Positions 51,306 through 63,362 are shown, counted from the first letter of the stretch. The stretch: DNA of 64,000 bases from Ceratorhiza oryzae-sativae (GCA_030998015.1 JARWMV010000016.1:204384-268383), one strand, 5' to 3'. Notes: generated by a model from the letters alone, not told the origin. Numbers and translations: made by a program.

Positions 51306-54300
51306 ATGAGCAGCCTCCCCCACGATGCGTATCTCAAGCACGAGCCGCCCCGCACGCCTGATGCCCCGCTTGTCGCCAACGAGCCGCACGTGCGCATGCC
51401 AGTCCCTGCCCGGTACGTCCCTCGCGCTCCACCCGCGCCGCTGCTCACGCCCTCCGTTTTTCAGCGAACAAAGCACCCTCGAGTCCCTCTCCTCTGCCTT
51501 CCGCGGCCTCGGCAGCATGACCCGCGCGAGCACCCACCACTCCCGCACCACCACCTACGCGTCCATCTCGTCCCCCACCGCCCACTTTGCCAGCCCGCCC
51601 CCCACCACCCTCATGCTCGCCGACGACGACGGCGGCCCCGAGGAGGAGCTCTACGCCCGCCTCCCCGGCATCCCCCTCGACCACGACGCCATCGTCTGGA
51701 GCGGGTGGGACGAGATGCGCTGGGACGCCCAGAGCGCGCCCAGGTAAGCCCCCTCGGCCATTTCGCTGTACCTTTGTGCTCATCGCCCCCCACGTCAGCC
51801 GCCTGCTGTTGCTCGGGTATAGCAGAGGTCTCCAGGTCTGGGACTGCTCGACGGACCAAGTGCGCGAGGTCTTGAACCTGCTCTCACCCACCATCGGCTC
51901 AGTTATTGGCGCTTCTGTGATCCCGGCCCCTGCTTCGCCAACTAATGACAGCCTTGCCGACCAACGGCCGCTTCTTGCCATCTTGTGAGCCGACAGTTCC
52001 TTTCACCCCATACTCTCTGACCGCATTATAGGACATCTCACCCGGACGAACTTGTTATTTATTCGCTACGCACCCATACTATACTCAGACAGATTTCGTT
52101 TAATTCGCCCAAGGCCGTACAGGCCAGCGACCGATTCATTGTTGTTGTGCGTCACTGGCCTTTTCATCTCGAGCTGCTGGCTAACCATCGTTCAGTCCAC
52201 GATTTCTCCGGCTTTGCACATTCTAGATGCAGTAACTTTTGACCTTCTCCATACTATATCCTCGCCTGAATTAGCCCTGCCTGTCTTTACTCTTTCGCGG
52301 CGTCTTCTCGCCTATGCCTCTGCCCCCCCTCCTCCGTCTGTTTTATCTACCCCGACTGTGACGGGCCAGAGCCCAAGCAAAGTCCAAGCCGACATCAGCA
52401 TGGCTATCGAGGGCGCGCGCAAAGTCGGAGCGGGTGTATGGAGCGGTGTCAAGACGCTACTCGGAGATTCTGCGGCCACACGGTCCCCGGCGCCGCAGAC
52501 TCCATTGGCTCGATCCCCGCCGCCTATGTCGCCCACGACTCGGAACTTACTCGGCACCCCGCGAATATACAGTCGGAGCGCCCCGGCGGACGCGACCTAT
52601 TCGACGGCTTCTCCCGCTCCCCGAGTCGCACTTCCCACGACTGGAGAGACGCGCCCGGCTGGCTCACAGGGTCATGTGACCGTTCTTGATCTTGCCCCGC
52701 TCATCCGTCGATCTGGCTCGGTTTCTTCCGCGCCTGCGCCTCGCCGGATCGTGCAACACCATGCTACCCCTGGACAGGCGCTTACTGCCCTCTCGTTTTC
52801 CCGCTCGGGCAACATGCTCGCTGTCAGCGGCTCCGACGGCGTTTATGTTCGCGTCTTCGAGGTTCGCCCCAAGGGACGATACTCCAACGGCGGCCCGCAC
52901 ACACGCGATTCTCGCCCGACCAAGACACAGGCATGTTGTGGCACTGGTACGACCTTCAACGAGGCCTCACCCGTCGACGAATCACGCATATTATCTGGTC
53001 TGCCGATAGCAAATGGATGACCGTGGTGACTGTCCGTGGAACTTTGCACATCTACGCCGTCAATCCCTATGGCGGAGTTCCTGCTGGCCCATCCCATCTG
53101 CTCGGCTCTCGCCGTGTCGTCAATATATCCGAGCCTCAACGCGCTCCAATATCTCTACCCCCAGTCTTGCGAATCCATTCTTCCGGCGTTAGCACTCCTA
53201 CCGGTGGTGCAAAGCCCCCTGCTGGCGTAGTCGTGAGCGTCATTTTCGGATCGGCGTCCAAGCCCTCTCGAGATTCCGCCGCCCAGGATATCTTCATGTT
53301 CAACCATAAATCGGGCGAACTTTTGCTCAGGCAGTGCGTCGTGCGAATGCAGCCAGCATCCACGATCGAGCGCAGCATGCAAGGGATGCAGGCGAGCATA
53401 TCCTTGCCCGGTGGCCTCTCAACGACGGGCATTTCGGCGCTCTCGAACATGATGCGTGGCACAAACACCACTATGGATTCGGATAGCGGGGCCAGCAACA
53501 TGATTCTTATGGGCGCTGAAGGGATCGGACGAACCTGGGGCGCCGTCATTCGTGAGATCGAGTGGGGCGAGGTCCGCGGAGTGATCGAACGGGTCGATGC
53601 GAACAAGAAGGCAGAGCTTGGAAGGGTTAAAACTAGCCGATCCGAGTATGTAGACTCATCTCGTGTTATGTCCCCCAACTAACTTTGTTCGTAGCTGGCT
53701 TGCTCAAGCCGAGATCACGACTTGCACCCGCTCTCTTAAGCTGTTGCCCGGGCCTATTTATCTATCGCACCAGTTTGCATTCTTCAGCCTTTGTGAGGAT
53801 TGGCAGGCACTTCTGCAGCAGTCCCACCTCAATTTGCGCAACGTCAAGATCACGGTTCGTCGTGAGGTCTCAGCTCGGGCTATCGCAGATAGTGCATCGG
53901 ACGGCACGTTTCTCGGTTCAGGTGTCGAAGACGCACTAGCTGCTAGTTCGTCACTCGACGCACCTCTTGCCTCGGCTCTTGGTGGCTCGATCTCGCCCGA
54001 GTCAACCTCCCAACAAATTCCTAGCTATCCCAACGCGTACTCGGGGGGGCGCGGAGCTAGCTGGAAAGTTCCTGTCAAGCGTCTCTCGCATTTGTCAGAC
54101 GGGATCAATCAAGGGCTTGGTTCATTCAGGCGAGAGATCGGCAAAGTTGAACGGCGGGTTCGATCGCCCACTTCGCCGACGACACCGGTCGTACCCGGAA
54201 TCAAGCTCGAGTTTGACGACAGCGATGCGATATTCGAGGCGGACGAGGATTTACCATTGCCCGAGAGCGAAGGAGAAGGGCCTTCTGGATTGAGGGCATC

Positions 54301-54713
54301 AAGGGAGGACGAGAGCTCGCGCTCTGCTGAATCGAATACCGGTTCTGTTCCCTCGACCGTACCCGACATGCCCCCTATCAAGACGCCGGAACCTGGCGAC
54401 TGGGTTGGAGATGAAGGGCTGAGTGAGGAGGAGGAGGATTACACACGCGCGAGGGAGGAGGACAGCCGTTTCGACGACTTGGTCGGTGAGTGGTTTATTG
54501 CAACTTGCTAGAGCATGATCGCTGACTACGAAGCGGGCTCTCTCCTCGATGAACGACGCGATCGCGTTTGATGGGTATTTTGTGGGTGTGTACGACGACC
54601 TGGAATATGCAGTTGGCTACATGGACGAGGAGGAAGAAGAGAGGCAGAGCGCGATCGAGGCCACGGCAGCTGCAACGATGGTGGCAAAGCGGAGACACTG
54701 GAAGAAGTGCTGA
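51306..54713 (+). CDS. BCAS3-type WD40 repeat protein, phagophore associated
   Basis: ATG at 51306 (MSSLPHDAYLKHEPPRTPD). A Ser/Pro/Thr-rich N terminus leads into WD40 blades: LLLLGYSRGLQVWDCST, HPDELVIYSLRTHTILRQIS, ALHILDAVTFDLLHTISSP, HVTVLDLAPL and ALTALSFSRSGNMLAVSGSD, then THIIWSADSKWMTVVTVRGT and LHIYAVNPYGGVP. A BCAS3-domain block follows (WLAQAEITTCTRSLKLLPGP, FFSLCEDWQALLQQSHLNLR), then an acidic Ser-rich tail. The last exon, ALSSMNDAIAFD ... KRRHWKKC, ends at 54711-54713; its intron seems to use GTCGGT at 54488. BCAS3 family proteins act with PHAF1 at autophagosome formation sites. The frame changes between RPKG (about 52875) and GMLWHWYDLQRG (52930) with no usable intron phase, so a one-base error or an unrecognised intron lies there. 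Confidence 0.82.
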
Positions 54714-56979
54714 TAGCGTACATCTCAGCTGGTTGAAGGTCGCTTGGACCTGGACATTTCACCTATTGTGGACTCGGAGCTTTCTCGCAGGTTACGGTGT
54801 ATCTAGCCGGGCTGGTGTGAATGAGGACTGGAGCAGACAATACATACTTGAATATCTTCATATCATTTCGGATTTGTCAGTAAGGAGAGTTACAATTATT
54901 ATTGGGGCTACTGGATGCGATCCCGTAAGCATATTTGCGCAATCTAGGTTATGCAAAATACGTCCGAGTTCGCATATCCTAAACGGAAGCAGAGTGTACC
55001 CCGGAGCTGTTGAACAATCCCTCGGATGAAGACATAGAACGTTTGCATAACCTAGATACCCCCTGCTAGATTGCAGTATAGCTCGATCTAGGATATGCGC
55101 TGAACCCCCATGCACAAATCTCTCTAGATTAATAAACGACGAAATTTTGTACTGAGAGCTGATAAGATCTTAATGAGATGATATTGCGCACCTCATAAGC
55201 CTGGTTGGGGGCCTTCGTAAGGTCGCGGGGAATTCGGGACCGCTGAGAAATAGGGGCTCTCGAGGGTACGAAAGTTGCAAGCCCCTATCCCACAAGTTTC
55301 TTGCAAGCTGTCTACAACAGCACTCGTGCGCTTAGAGCATACAAAGACGGCCTACGGACCATTGAGACAGCTAATTTCAGGGAAACTCGATGTATTGAAA
55401 GAGCTCTATCTACATTACATATAATTCTATGTAATTTTCTCAAGTATTCTTACGGGAGGGGCGACTTTATATTTGGCCCTACGTAGTCTAAATTGGCGCG
55501 CTTAGCGAACGCACACCGAATCCACCTGTTTCGATAGGTCCGTCTAGGTCGACATAAATCTTGCTACATATGTCATGTCCCTTATGGGATCGCATCCACT
55601 AGTTCCAGCATCCAGCAGACAAACTGGTCAGTATTTGGGTCGCGAGTCTCATATTTCTCCATCCATTCTCGTTGGCCGTATCGATCGGGGGGGTGGGTGG
55701 GATACAATGGGGTTGGGCTGGACCATCTAGCTGGCAATTCATATTCATGGCGGTCACTCGAAATCATGGTACCATCCATCTGTTAACATTATTTCATTAC
55801 CTGCTTGCGTCGGAGAGTCTCCAAGAGGGATTGCACAGCCAATTTAAGGAATAGAGTATCATATACCGTATCATTCTCAAGTCTCTCACTGCACTACCGC
55901 CAAATGTCGTTGGGACGCTCTGGAATTTTTCATCCGTGTATGCGTGCTCTCTTTCGTTTATGCACTCGCTTGCCCATTTTTCTGGCGGGCTTGCACAAAC
56001 TTCACTCTAGTTACGTCGAAACTACTTGCGCAACGCTCATGGCCTTGTCATTTTCTAACTTCTGGTGAATACTGAATTAATTTTCTCTCTTATCTCGCGT
56101 ACGTGCTGGACGGAAGCAAACTGGTGGCAATCAGGAGCTTTGTAACCACAGCCGAGTACGGCATGGAAAGTTTTTTGGTTGTATGGTTCGCGTCTTTTTA
56201 CGTATCGTCGTTTGCAAAACAGTTCCTGGGCGCTGAGCGCCGAATGTCTCGAGGGGTCAGATAATGTCTGAAAGAAGGAGCGGAGTTGACTCGGTGGTAG
56301 AGCCCATACGTGTATTGTTGAGAGGGCAGGGTGAATGCTGTCGGGGATGAATGGGCGAGTTCTGGGAGAGCCTCTCAAATTCTCGGCCCACAAAACGGCG
56401 CATCCAAATGCGTTTTTCCTAGTTGTTAGTAATAGTGCGTTTGAATGTGTTTCGCTGTGTCTAGACACAATTCACTTAATTTTTCCCGATGCCGTCCCGG
56501 GTGGGGCAGGGCGGGATGGGTCGGGGCCACTCACTCCCTTCTTCGTTGCGTTTCAAGGGCGCCAAAACCGTTTACGGTATCGAAACGCGAAGAATCGGTG
56601 AACTGCAGCTAAGTGGGAGGAGGGCCTGTCGCTTTGGGGATGTATTAGCTATATGCAAATTGATTATGTTGGCTCTAGATTACATGATATGGTTATCAAA
56701 CGTTAGCGGTCCAAATATCTACATTTCTCCATAAAACTGGCTTTTTAACGAGTGAGCTGCAGGAATTGGGGGTCGCCGTTGTCCCATTTGATTGAACAAG
56801 GCGATAACGATGTCCATCGACGGATGCGAGCTGCCAAGAATAGTGGGTCATGTAGAACGAGCTAACGGAATAGTCGCACAATCATCAAACATTGCTTGGA
56901 GGCTCATGAGTGCGCTGAGATATTTTGATTACACGAAAGATTAATATTTCGCAACAGTACATGCACTCCGAGAGCGTAA
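54714..56979. other. Intergenic with interlaced inverted repeats
   Basis: About 2.3 kb with no supported gene. The notable content is the group of inverted 9-15-mers at 54939-55099. Frames such as 56055-56468 (minus) and 56335-56601 (plus) overlap each other and show no recognisable content. Confidence 0.45.
54939..55099. repeat. Interlaced inverted repeats built on CTAGGWTATGC
   Basis: TCTAGGTTATGCAAA at 54943-54957 pairs with 55042-55056. CGCATATCCTA at 54971-54981 pairs with 55089-55099. GCAATCTAG at 54939-54947 pairs with 55066-55074. All three pairs are exact and their arms interleave, so not all can form at once. Confidence 0.85.
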
Positions 56980-59010
56980 TCATATATTCAGACAGAGCTT
57001 GCTCCGCATATCAATATCATGGCTCTTGTCCATTAGGCTGCCCGGGCCGGCACCTGTAGCCCAGCTGATATACGGATTCATACTGGTTGGGTACCGTGTT
57101 TCTTGATGTCGTCCGCACCAGTCGAAATCGATGAGCATCGCCCCAGCCGGACGCCCTTCAGAATCGACTTTTATCATCACATTTGGATCCCGCAAATCCC
57201 CGAACACAAAGCCTGCATCATGAAGATATTCCAGAGCCTTGTCGATGTCGGCAACTACCCACTCGGGAAGGGAATAGGAATATTTCGAGAGGTCAGCACC
57301 ATGCAGGAACTCCATAACAACCATGAAATGATCGGGTCCAGGCTGATCGTCTGCGTGCTTAGTTCCATCATAGAGCAATGTCGGAGCAAGTCCGTGGCTA
57401 GCCAACAGGCTTTGAGCTTCACCGTTGTATCTTTGAACAAACTTGACAACAATATCCTTGGGCGTACCGGCGCCGCGTGTTGCTGCCAGGAATATTGGTT
57501 TGCCATGGGCAGGATCTGCCCCACAAAGAGGTCTAACGTATTCGAACTCCACGCGGCGATTCTTGGAGTCGGTGTAATGAGTAATGTAAGGGAAGAATTT
57601 CCCAACTGCCCCTTGTGAATGCTCCAGGCTTCTGTAGAAGTTGATCAGCTCATTTCGTGCCGAAACCAGTGAGTGAAAGACGCGGGCGAGATATTCCGAC
57701 TCCGCAGGGCGTGATGGGTCATCACCAACCCAAAGAAGGTGGGTAAGTGGCTGCACAACTGGGCGATCAAGGAACACGGCCCCAAGTATGCACGTCCAAG
57801 GACCAGCAATTGCGACTAGGATGGATGGACAGCAGCATTTTTGCAGCAGCGACCGGAACTATTGAAATCTCAGAATTGCAGATGCAGCTTAAAATTTCAA
57901 TCTTGACCCACCCTCATATCAGCCAAATATCTGCTGTACAATTGTGCTGCTTGAATCGACGGGTCACTTCCCCCAGTTCCGATCTCATTTTTCAATTCCA
58001 TCAACATGATGCATTCTCCAGCCATGCTCGATTGAAGGCCATCCGGCTGGGTTCCGTACGCTGAGGACCTGGACAAAAAGCCGCCGAGCAATTTTGCGAG
58101 TTCACCGCGACATGTTTGATCCCGGGCGGTGCGTTTTTGTTGGCCTTCACCAGTTTGATCGAGGGGATCACAGTACTCGACCTCGTAAATCTCCTGCGAA
58201 GTCGTGAAATATCGGAGCATGTCAGAGTAGGTACGAGAAGGGATGGTGTCGCGCGCTCGAAGGCTAGATAAGAATCGACCGAACACGGGATGATAAATGA
58301 CCACAGGAAGCCCCGTGCGCAATCGAGGTCGACCGTTCAGAATGTAATTCTCGGTTCTCTGTTGCTTCAGGAACCAGCTGAGCTCGGCTGCCTGAGACGA
58401 ACTGCGAGGCGCAAGTGATTTAATAAACTGAAGCTGCACTAAACCCGAACGTGAAACCGGAAACCTAATATCAATATTACAAAACGTGACATACTTCGTT
58501 GAAACTTTTGGAGAAGCCCCTCTATCTGATTATCCAGCCGAGGCCCATCTGCTTGCATCTCGGGGGAACTAGATCTGGGCTTTGATGGTAAAACTGGTAG
58601 ATCGGGTTTAATGTGTGAGCCACCGCCAAGTTAGAGGAAGGAAAGACTCAAAAATATGATCGAGTTCGTTTGGTGGACTTACTTTGGGCTCGCACAAGTA
58701 TATGGATAAATTTTCGATTGACAGATGAGCGGGTAGGCCAAACGGATGACACTTCGTCCCGCATGTTCAAAATGGTGGCATTGGTGAACGAGAAATCTTT
58801 GAGGCCGGAATCATCCTGGTTGAATCGAAATAATTTCAAGCTCTTCAGCTCTTTACCGGCAACATCTCGATAGGCGGCCTGGATGTCCCGGGCTAGCTCA
58901 TGGAACATTTGGTTCCCCGTGGTCGAAGTGCAAAACGTACTGCTGACTGGATCATCTCCCTCGACGAGGATATTGAGTGGAATTTGGGCTTCAGCAGTTG
59001 TTCCAGACAT
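56980..59010 (-). CDS. Crinkler-like header fused to a kinase-like protein
   Basis: ATG at 59010. Header exon: IPLNILVEGDDPVSSTF, LKSLKLFRFN, FIHILVRAQ, which resembles the ubiquitin-like N-terminal domain of Crinkler (CRN) proteins. After a short linker (QIEGLLQKFQRMQLQFIKSL) comes a middle region, VVIYHPVFGRFLSSLRARDT to ELKNEIGTGGSDPSIQAAQL, whose E-x-K stretch recalls REase-like folds. Next is CCCPSILVAIAGPWTCILGA and VFLDRPVVQPLTHLLWVG. The C-terminal kinase-like part keeps a beta-3 Lys (DIVVKFVQRYN), the catalytic-loop Asp and Asn (FGDLRDPNVMI, without HRD His), and DFD in place of DFG (LIDFDWCGRH). All exons are in frame. The family is common in Agaricomycetes and chytrids; host-directed or inter-fungal effector roles are proposed. 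No signal peptide seen. Neighbouring DNA is transposon-rich. Confidence 0.78.
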
Positions 59011-59989
59011 GAAAGTAGGAGGGTAATATAGGGGTCAGTAGGGGATACGCGCCAGATAACAGTACAGGAGAATAGGAATATCTCCTCGGGATAGTCGGAT
59101 GAAGGTTAGCGCTTGTTCATCAGGAAAACGGTGTCGCGCTGGCAAGGTCTCCACCAAGCGGTGGAGCCTGTCCAGCCCGTCCAGAAGACGGTAGGCAAGA
59201 GGGAGTGCTCGCGAGTGCTCGCGAGCACTCCACCAAAACCCTCTCGGCGCACCCGTTAGGCCTCGAATTCGGCCCCGCGCGGTAACAATTTTCCGCACCG
59301 GCAGAGGGTCCTTGCGTGTCTTAGCGCGTGGACAAGCCTGACGGTGTAGGGATCAGGCACGGACGAGCGCGCGAGTTGACGTGGGGACAAGGGTCGGCGA
59401 GGAGCGAAGGGAGTCGTGCTAGCGTCGGGACCGATGCGTGCAGTGCGACGCCTGTGATCGCTGCGCCACGCGTGTCGATCGCTCTGCGTTTGATGGATAG
59501 ATCGGCGCGATTTGCGGGTTTGCACAGCGGTCCGTAGCGGTCCACGGCCGTTTATGGCGCCGTCATTTGTGTATAGTCGTAGCTACTCATGAATGACACG
59601 CGAGAATACAGCCAAACGTTAAATGCTATCAGTGTGCCGACGAGTTAAGGAGCCAGTGATATACAGTTGTAGCTCCTCATCCTGAAACAGCTCCATTCAC
59701 ACCCGTGCTTGCCCCTATCCTAATTCCGTTCGCCCAGCAGGACATCCAAAAGTTTGTTGGTTGCTCGTCTCTCTTGACAATCCTCCAATGTTGCTGATGG
59801 TGAGTCGTAAACCAAGCCTGCCTTCGAGTCTGCATCACTGGCGTACAAAGCGGTCAGCCGCTGCAAATCATCTGCGTTCAAAGCATTAGATAGCTAGTAG
59901 CCGGAAATGAAATGAAAAAAAAACTACACATGTTCAAAGGGTTTGACCTGAACTTGTCTATAAGTATTCCGGTTCATGTCACAGTTGGT
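59011..59989. other. Intergenic, GC-rich palindromes and a short open exon
   Basis: A perfect 18-bp palindrome GAGTGCTCGCGAGCACTC lies at 59213-59230. A minus-strand open segment from about 59893 to 59720 (LSNALNADDLQRLTALYASD ... LLDVLLGERN) follows an intron-like CTACTAG acceptor; it may be the last exon of the neighbouring Plavaka remnant. Otherwise nothing. Confidence 0.4.
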
Positions 59990-60025
59990 TAGATGCGACA
60001 TACCGTAGTACACTGAGCAATTAAA

Positions 60026-62640
60026 TCATGTAGGGTAGCCCTCAACGAATGCATAATCGAGAACATTCCGGTATTTGCTCACGTAGAAGGTCGTGTAGCG
60101 CTCAAGCACGTTAGTGCGATCGACATCCCGAGCTGCCGGGCCAGAAAAAACAGGTGCGAGCGAACACAAACGTAGAATCTGTGAAGCAAAAATGATCTCA
60201 TACTGAGCTGGTTTTTTGTTGACTTTGAGCAGGCCCGACACTGCTGATCCTGATCGAGGGATCTTGCTAAACATCTCGATACAGGCCATCAGCGGCGGAT
60301 TTGGGACTAGCGTCGTTGGTACGATGCGAAAAAGAACACGCAGTTGTCCCACCGAACAGTCTGGAGGTACGATTAAATAGTTAAGCTAAAAAAATATAGG
60401 CATACAACTCTTACCGTGAAACCGAACCAACGATAGATCTTCAACGTCGCTTGACGCATAGAAAATGGGATCCCATTGTGCTACCGACTTCGCACCAGCG
60501 GGCTTGGCGCGCATCCTTTGCATTTTCACTTTTGGATTCGGTATATGCGGGTGGAGGAAGGTTCGAAGGGCATCCCAGGTGTCCACAAATGTATATTCGT
60601 TAACAGTAATTGGCAGGGAAGAAAGGAACGAGTTCCGTTTGATGACACGGAGAATGGCTGTGGTTGTAGGTTGAATCTCCTGACGATATCTTGAAAAGAT
60701 TGTCGTCGTAGCGAGGCTTCTTGATTGATTTTTTGTAGTGCCGACAATGTGTGGCTGTCCTGAAGGCGTGGTCGAGGTAGAGATCTTGTCAGATCGTCCC
60801 CTGGCCCTATTGGTCGCTCTCCATCCGGAATCGATGCTTTCGCTTCTGGCCTCTCGCTCTCCCTTCCTCTTCAACATCGCCCGCCTCCAACTGGGTGGTA
60901 TGTGCTACGTCTTGTAGCTAGGGTGTAAATGGTAAGTCTAACTCACCCAGGCGAGCGACAGAACATCAACTTACATAGCTAGTTATGTAGTTGAGCTGTT
61001 CCTCGGTCTTTATGTGAGCGTTGACTATGTATTCGGTCTCGCAATTGCCTTCTCCCTCGCATTCGGAGTCGTTATCGTTATCCCAGTTGCTGTCCTCGTG
61101 CTCAGCTGACGTATGTTGCTCGGGGTTATATCCCAATTCTGGGTCCTCGGCATTCAAGAGGTCGACTTCCGTCCCGATTTCGGACTTGACTTCAACATCG
61201 GAGGTCTCAGACCCGATTTCTGACTCTGACACATCGTCTTCCCAATCGATATCCTCGTCGAGTTTGGTTTCATGGCCTAACAGGTAAGTCATTCTACATA
61301 GCCTTAAACTATAAAACCGAATCACTTACCTGCTTCCTCATCACACCACCTCATCCATTCTTCGAAATCTTGCATTTTTTCTCAGCGAGTCAACCATCGT
61401 ACCGTCTGTCGTTTCCACTCTCGCCGGTTCGACGCTCGATAGGCTTCCTTTACTTCGCCGTGGAGCTTCTCCATGGTTTCGGTCGTGAAGTTATCAGCGC
61501 TTCCTTTCAGTACGATATGTTCGTCGAGATGGCGCATTACGTGCATTTCAGGTATGTTGAAGTGGTCTATAACCACTTTCTTTCCTCTCCGTGTGCCGTT
61601 TTCAATCCATGCCCATCGATATTACATTAGCTCATTATACGCTTGTTGATACGTCGCCAGCGAGTGTTCGGTATGGATTGGGAGCTGCGATAGATACACT
61701 ATGTCCATGGCCGCTCGTGTTGCTGCAATCGATGTCCGAGTGATGTTGTTTGGCAAATCAGCAATAATCGGCAGATGGGTATGGGCTAGGGTGCGATGTT
61801 CGACGCCGGTCATTTGGGAAATATGCAGGATACCGTTCGGGAATGCACGATCGCCAGCAAAGTGCACCTGCGATTTGACGCGTGCGTTGTATTCGTCCCT
61901 GCCAGCACCGGTAAGATCCCATTTATGGACGTGATCGAAGAAGAACTTATGAAATCCATGTAGTAGGTCGGGCGACAGAGCTTTGAAAATGTCAAGGTTT
62001 GGTAAATGCTCCCAAAATGGCCTATCGACTCCGTTCAGATGTTGTTTTGCCGACTCGTTTAGGAATTTCTCCAATGGCATGGGTTGTTTGTAGGACGCCT
62101 CGTAATGATCTTTTATGGCCTTGATTGGCTCGATGACTTCGCCTTGAGTTCGAGGAGGTGAGCACTCTGCTTTCCCAATGTTCATCCCATCGCAGCTACA
62201 ATGCGGGCATGACACCAATGATATCCCTCCAATAACGTGTTGCTCTTCAAGGTCCGCTGCGTAGGCAAATAAAGCGTACAGCACCGACCAAACATTCCCT
62301 TCAGGGTCGACTGTCTGGTGCAGTTTTGTGCGATGGAGGGGCCGAGCTCAGCCAAACCCCAGAAATCTAGCTAGCATATACTAGCTCCACAGGTCTAAGT
62401 ATGCTACTGAGCATTCACTAGATCTGAACTAGCATGGGCTACCGGTGCTATCAGCATCTGGTTAGCGCTCAGAAGCATACTTAGACAGTGAGGGCATTCT
62501 CACGTGCTAACTAGATTTTCGGGGGTTGGCCGAGAGTGATGACTTCCATACACCGATGGAAAAGCTGGCGGCTCAGCATATTTGCAATCTTCTGTCGAAC
62601 GGCTGCTGGTCGATCCTCGATTCCAGACATGGTGTGAATA
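60026..62640 (-). pseudogene. Decayed Plavaka-type transposase, interrupted by stops and a MITE
   Basis: Reading from 62640 to 60026. IANMLSRQLFHRCMEVI is interrupted by the MITE (62534-62347), then PLHRTKLHQTVDPEGNVWSV, LYALFAYAADLEEQHVIGGI and SLVSCPHC, LSPDLLHGFHKFFFDHVHKW, ISQMTGVEHRTLAH and YLSQLPIHTEHSLATYQQAY. A TAA at 61622-61624 cuts this from WIENGTRRGKKVVIDHFNIP, HVMRHLDEHIVLKGSADNF and YRASNRREWKRQTVRWLTR, which is stopped again by TGA at 61382-61384 just before EKMQDFEEWM. These blocks match the Plavaka family (DUF6830 region). An acidic linker (60966-61280) and YVSKYRNVLDY near the end follow the family pattern. The N-terminal part beyond 62640 is missing, replaced by tandem repeats. 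Confidence 0.8.
62347..62534. mobile_element. Hairpin MITE, copy 2, inserted in the Plavaka transposase
   Basis: 188 bp, same organisation as 18607-18793. Ends CTCAGCCAAACCCCAGAAAT and, inverted, CTCGGCCAACCCCCGAAAAT. Inner stem TAAGTATGCTACTGAGC (62397-62413) pairs with GCTCAGAAGCATACTTA. AG on both sides is compatible with a 2-bp target duplication; removing the element plus one AG restores an in-frame MEVITRPLHRTKL in the transposase. Confidence 0.87.
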
Positions 62641-62659
62641 GGTTATTAAGGCAGAGTAG

Positions 62660-62760
62660 GGCCAGGTAGGGAACAGGAAACCAGGTAGGGAACAGCAAAA
62701 CCAGGTAGGGAACACCCCAGTATGTGGGAACTCCCACCTGGGGAACAAGGTAGGGAGAAC
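62660..62760. repeat. Short tandem repeat CCAGGTAGGGAACA
   Basis: CCAGGTAGGGAACA occurs at 62662-62675, 62681-62694 and 62701-62714 with a period of 19-20 bp, followed by a degenerate copy (CAAGGTAGGGAGA, about 62747). Confidence 0.85.
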
Positions 62761-62877
62761 CCAGGATGAGAAACCAAGGCAAAGAACACATAAGCAAGTT
62801 CATCATGACTCAGGACCAAGGACAATACAACAAAACCTCTGTACTGGTACATACAGGAAGAAAGCAGGGAGCAATAT

Positions 62878-63362
62878 GCAATATGACTTCCCTAACCTGA
62901 TGATAGTGGCTGTGCCCAAGTCCCACTGGTGCTACCTTCACAAGTGTGTACCCAGTACGCACACCGGACATGCAGAGCACAATTTGCAATATAATTTCCC
63001 TAACCTGATGATAGTGGCTGTGCCCAAGTCCCGCTGGTGCTGCCACAAGTGCGTACCCAGTACGCACACCGGACACGCAGAGCACAATTTGCAATATAAT
63101 TTCCCTAACCTGATGATAGTGGCTGTGCCCAAGTCCCACTGGTGCTACCTTCACAAGTGTGTACCCAGTACGCACACTGGACATGCAGAGCACAATTTGC
63201 AATATAATTTCCCTAACCTGATGATAGTGGCTGTGCCCAAGTCCCGCTGGTGCTGCCACAAGTGCATACCCAGTACGCACACCGGACACGCTGAGCACAA
63301 TTTGCAATATAATTTCCCTAACCTGATGATAGTGGCTGTGCCCAAGTCCCACCAGTGCTTAG
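62878..63362. repeat. Tandem satellite with 213-bp higher-order unit (108 + 105)
   Basis: Five units begin with TGCAATATRAYTTCCCTAAC at 62878, 62985, 63090, 63198 and 63303 (spacings 107, 105, 108, 105). Odd units have GCTACCTTCACAAG, even units GCTGCCACAAG, a 3-bp difference, so the true repeat is a dimer of about 213 bp. The plus strand is open from 62876 to 63370 and the minus strand from 63352 to 62810, because unit lengths are multiples of three. I treat this as a repeat, not as a gene. Confidence 0.9.

Noticed and set aside
59213..59230. Perfect 18-bp palindrome GAGTGCTCGCGAGCACTC as an origin or terminator
   Set aside because: Short palindromes arise easily in GC-rich DNA; nothing else supports a function.
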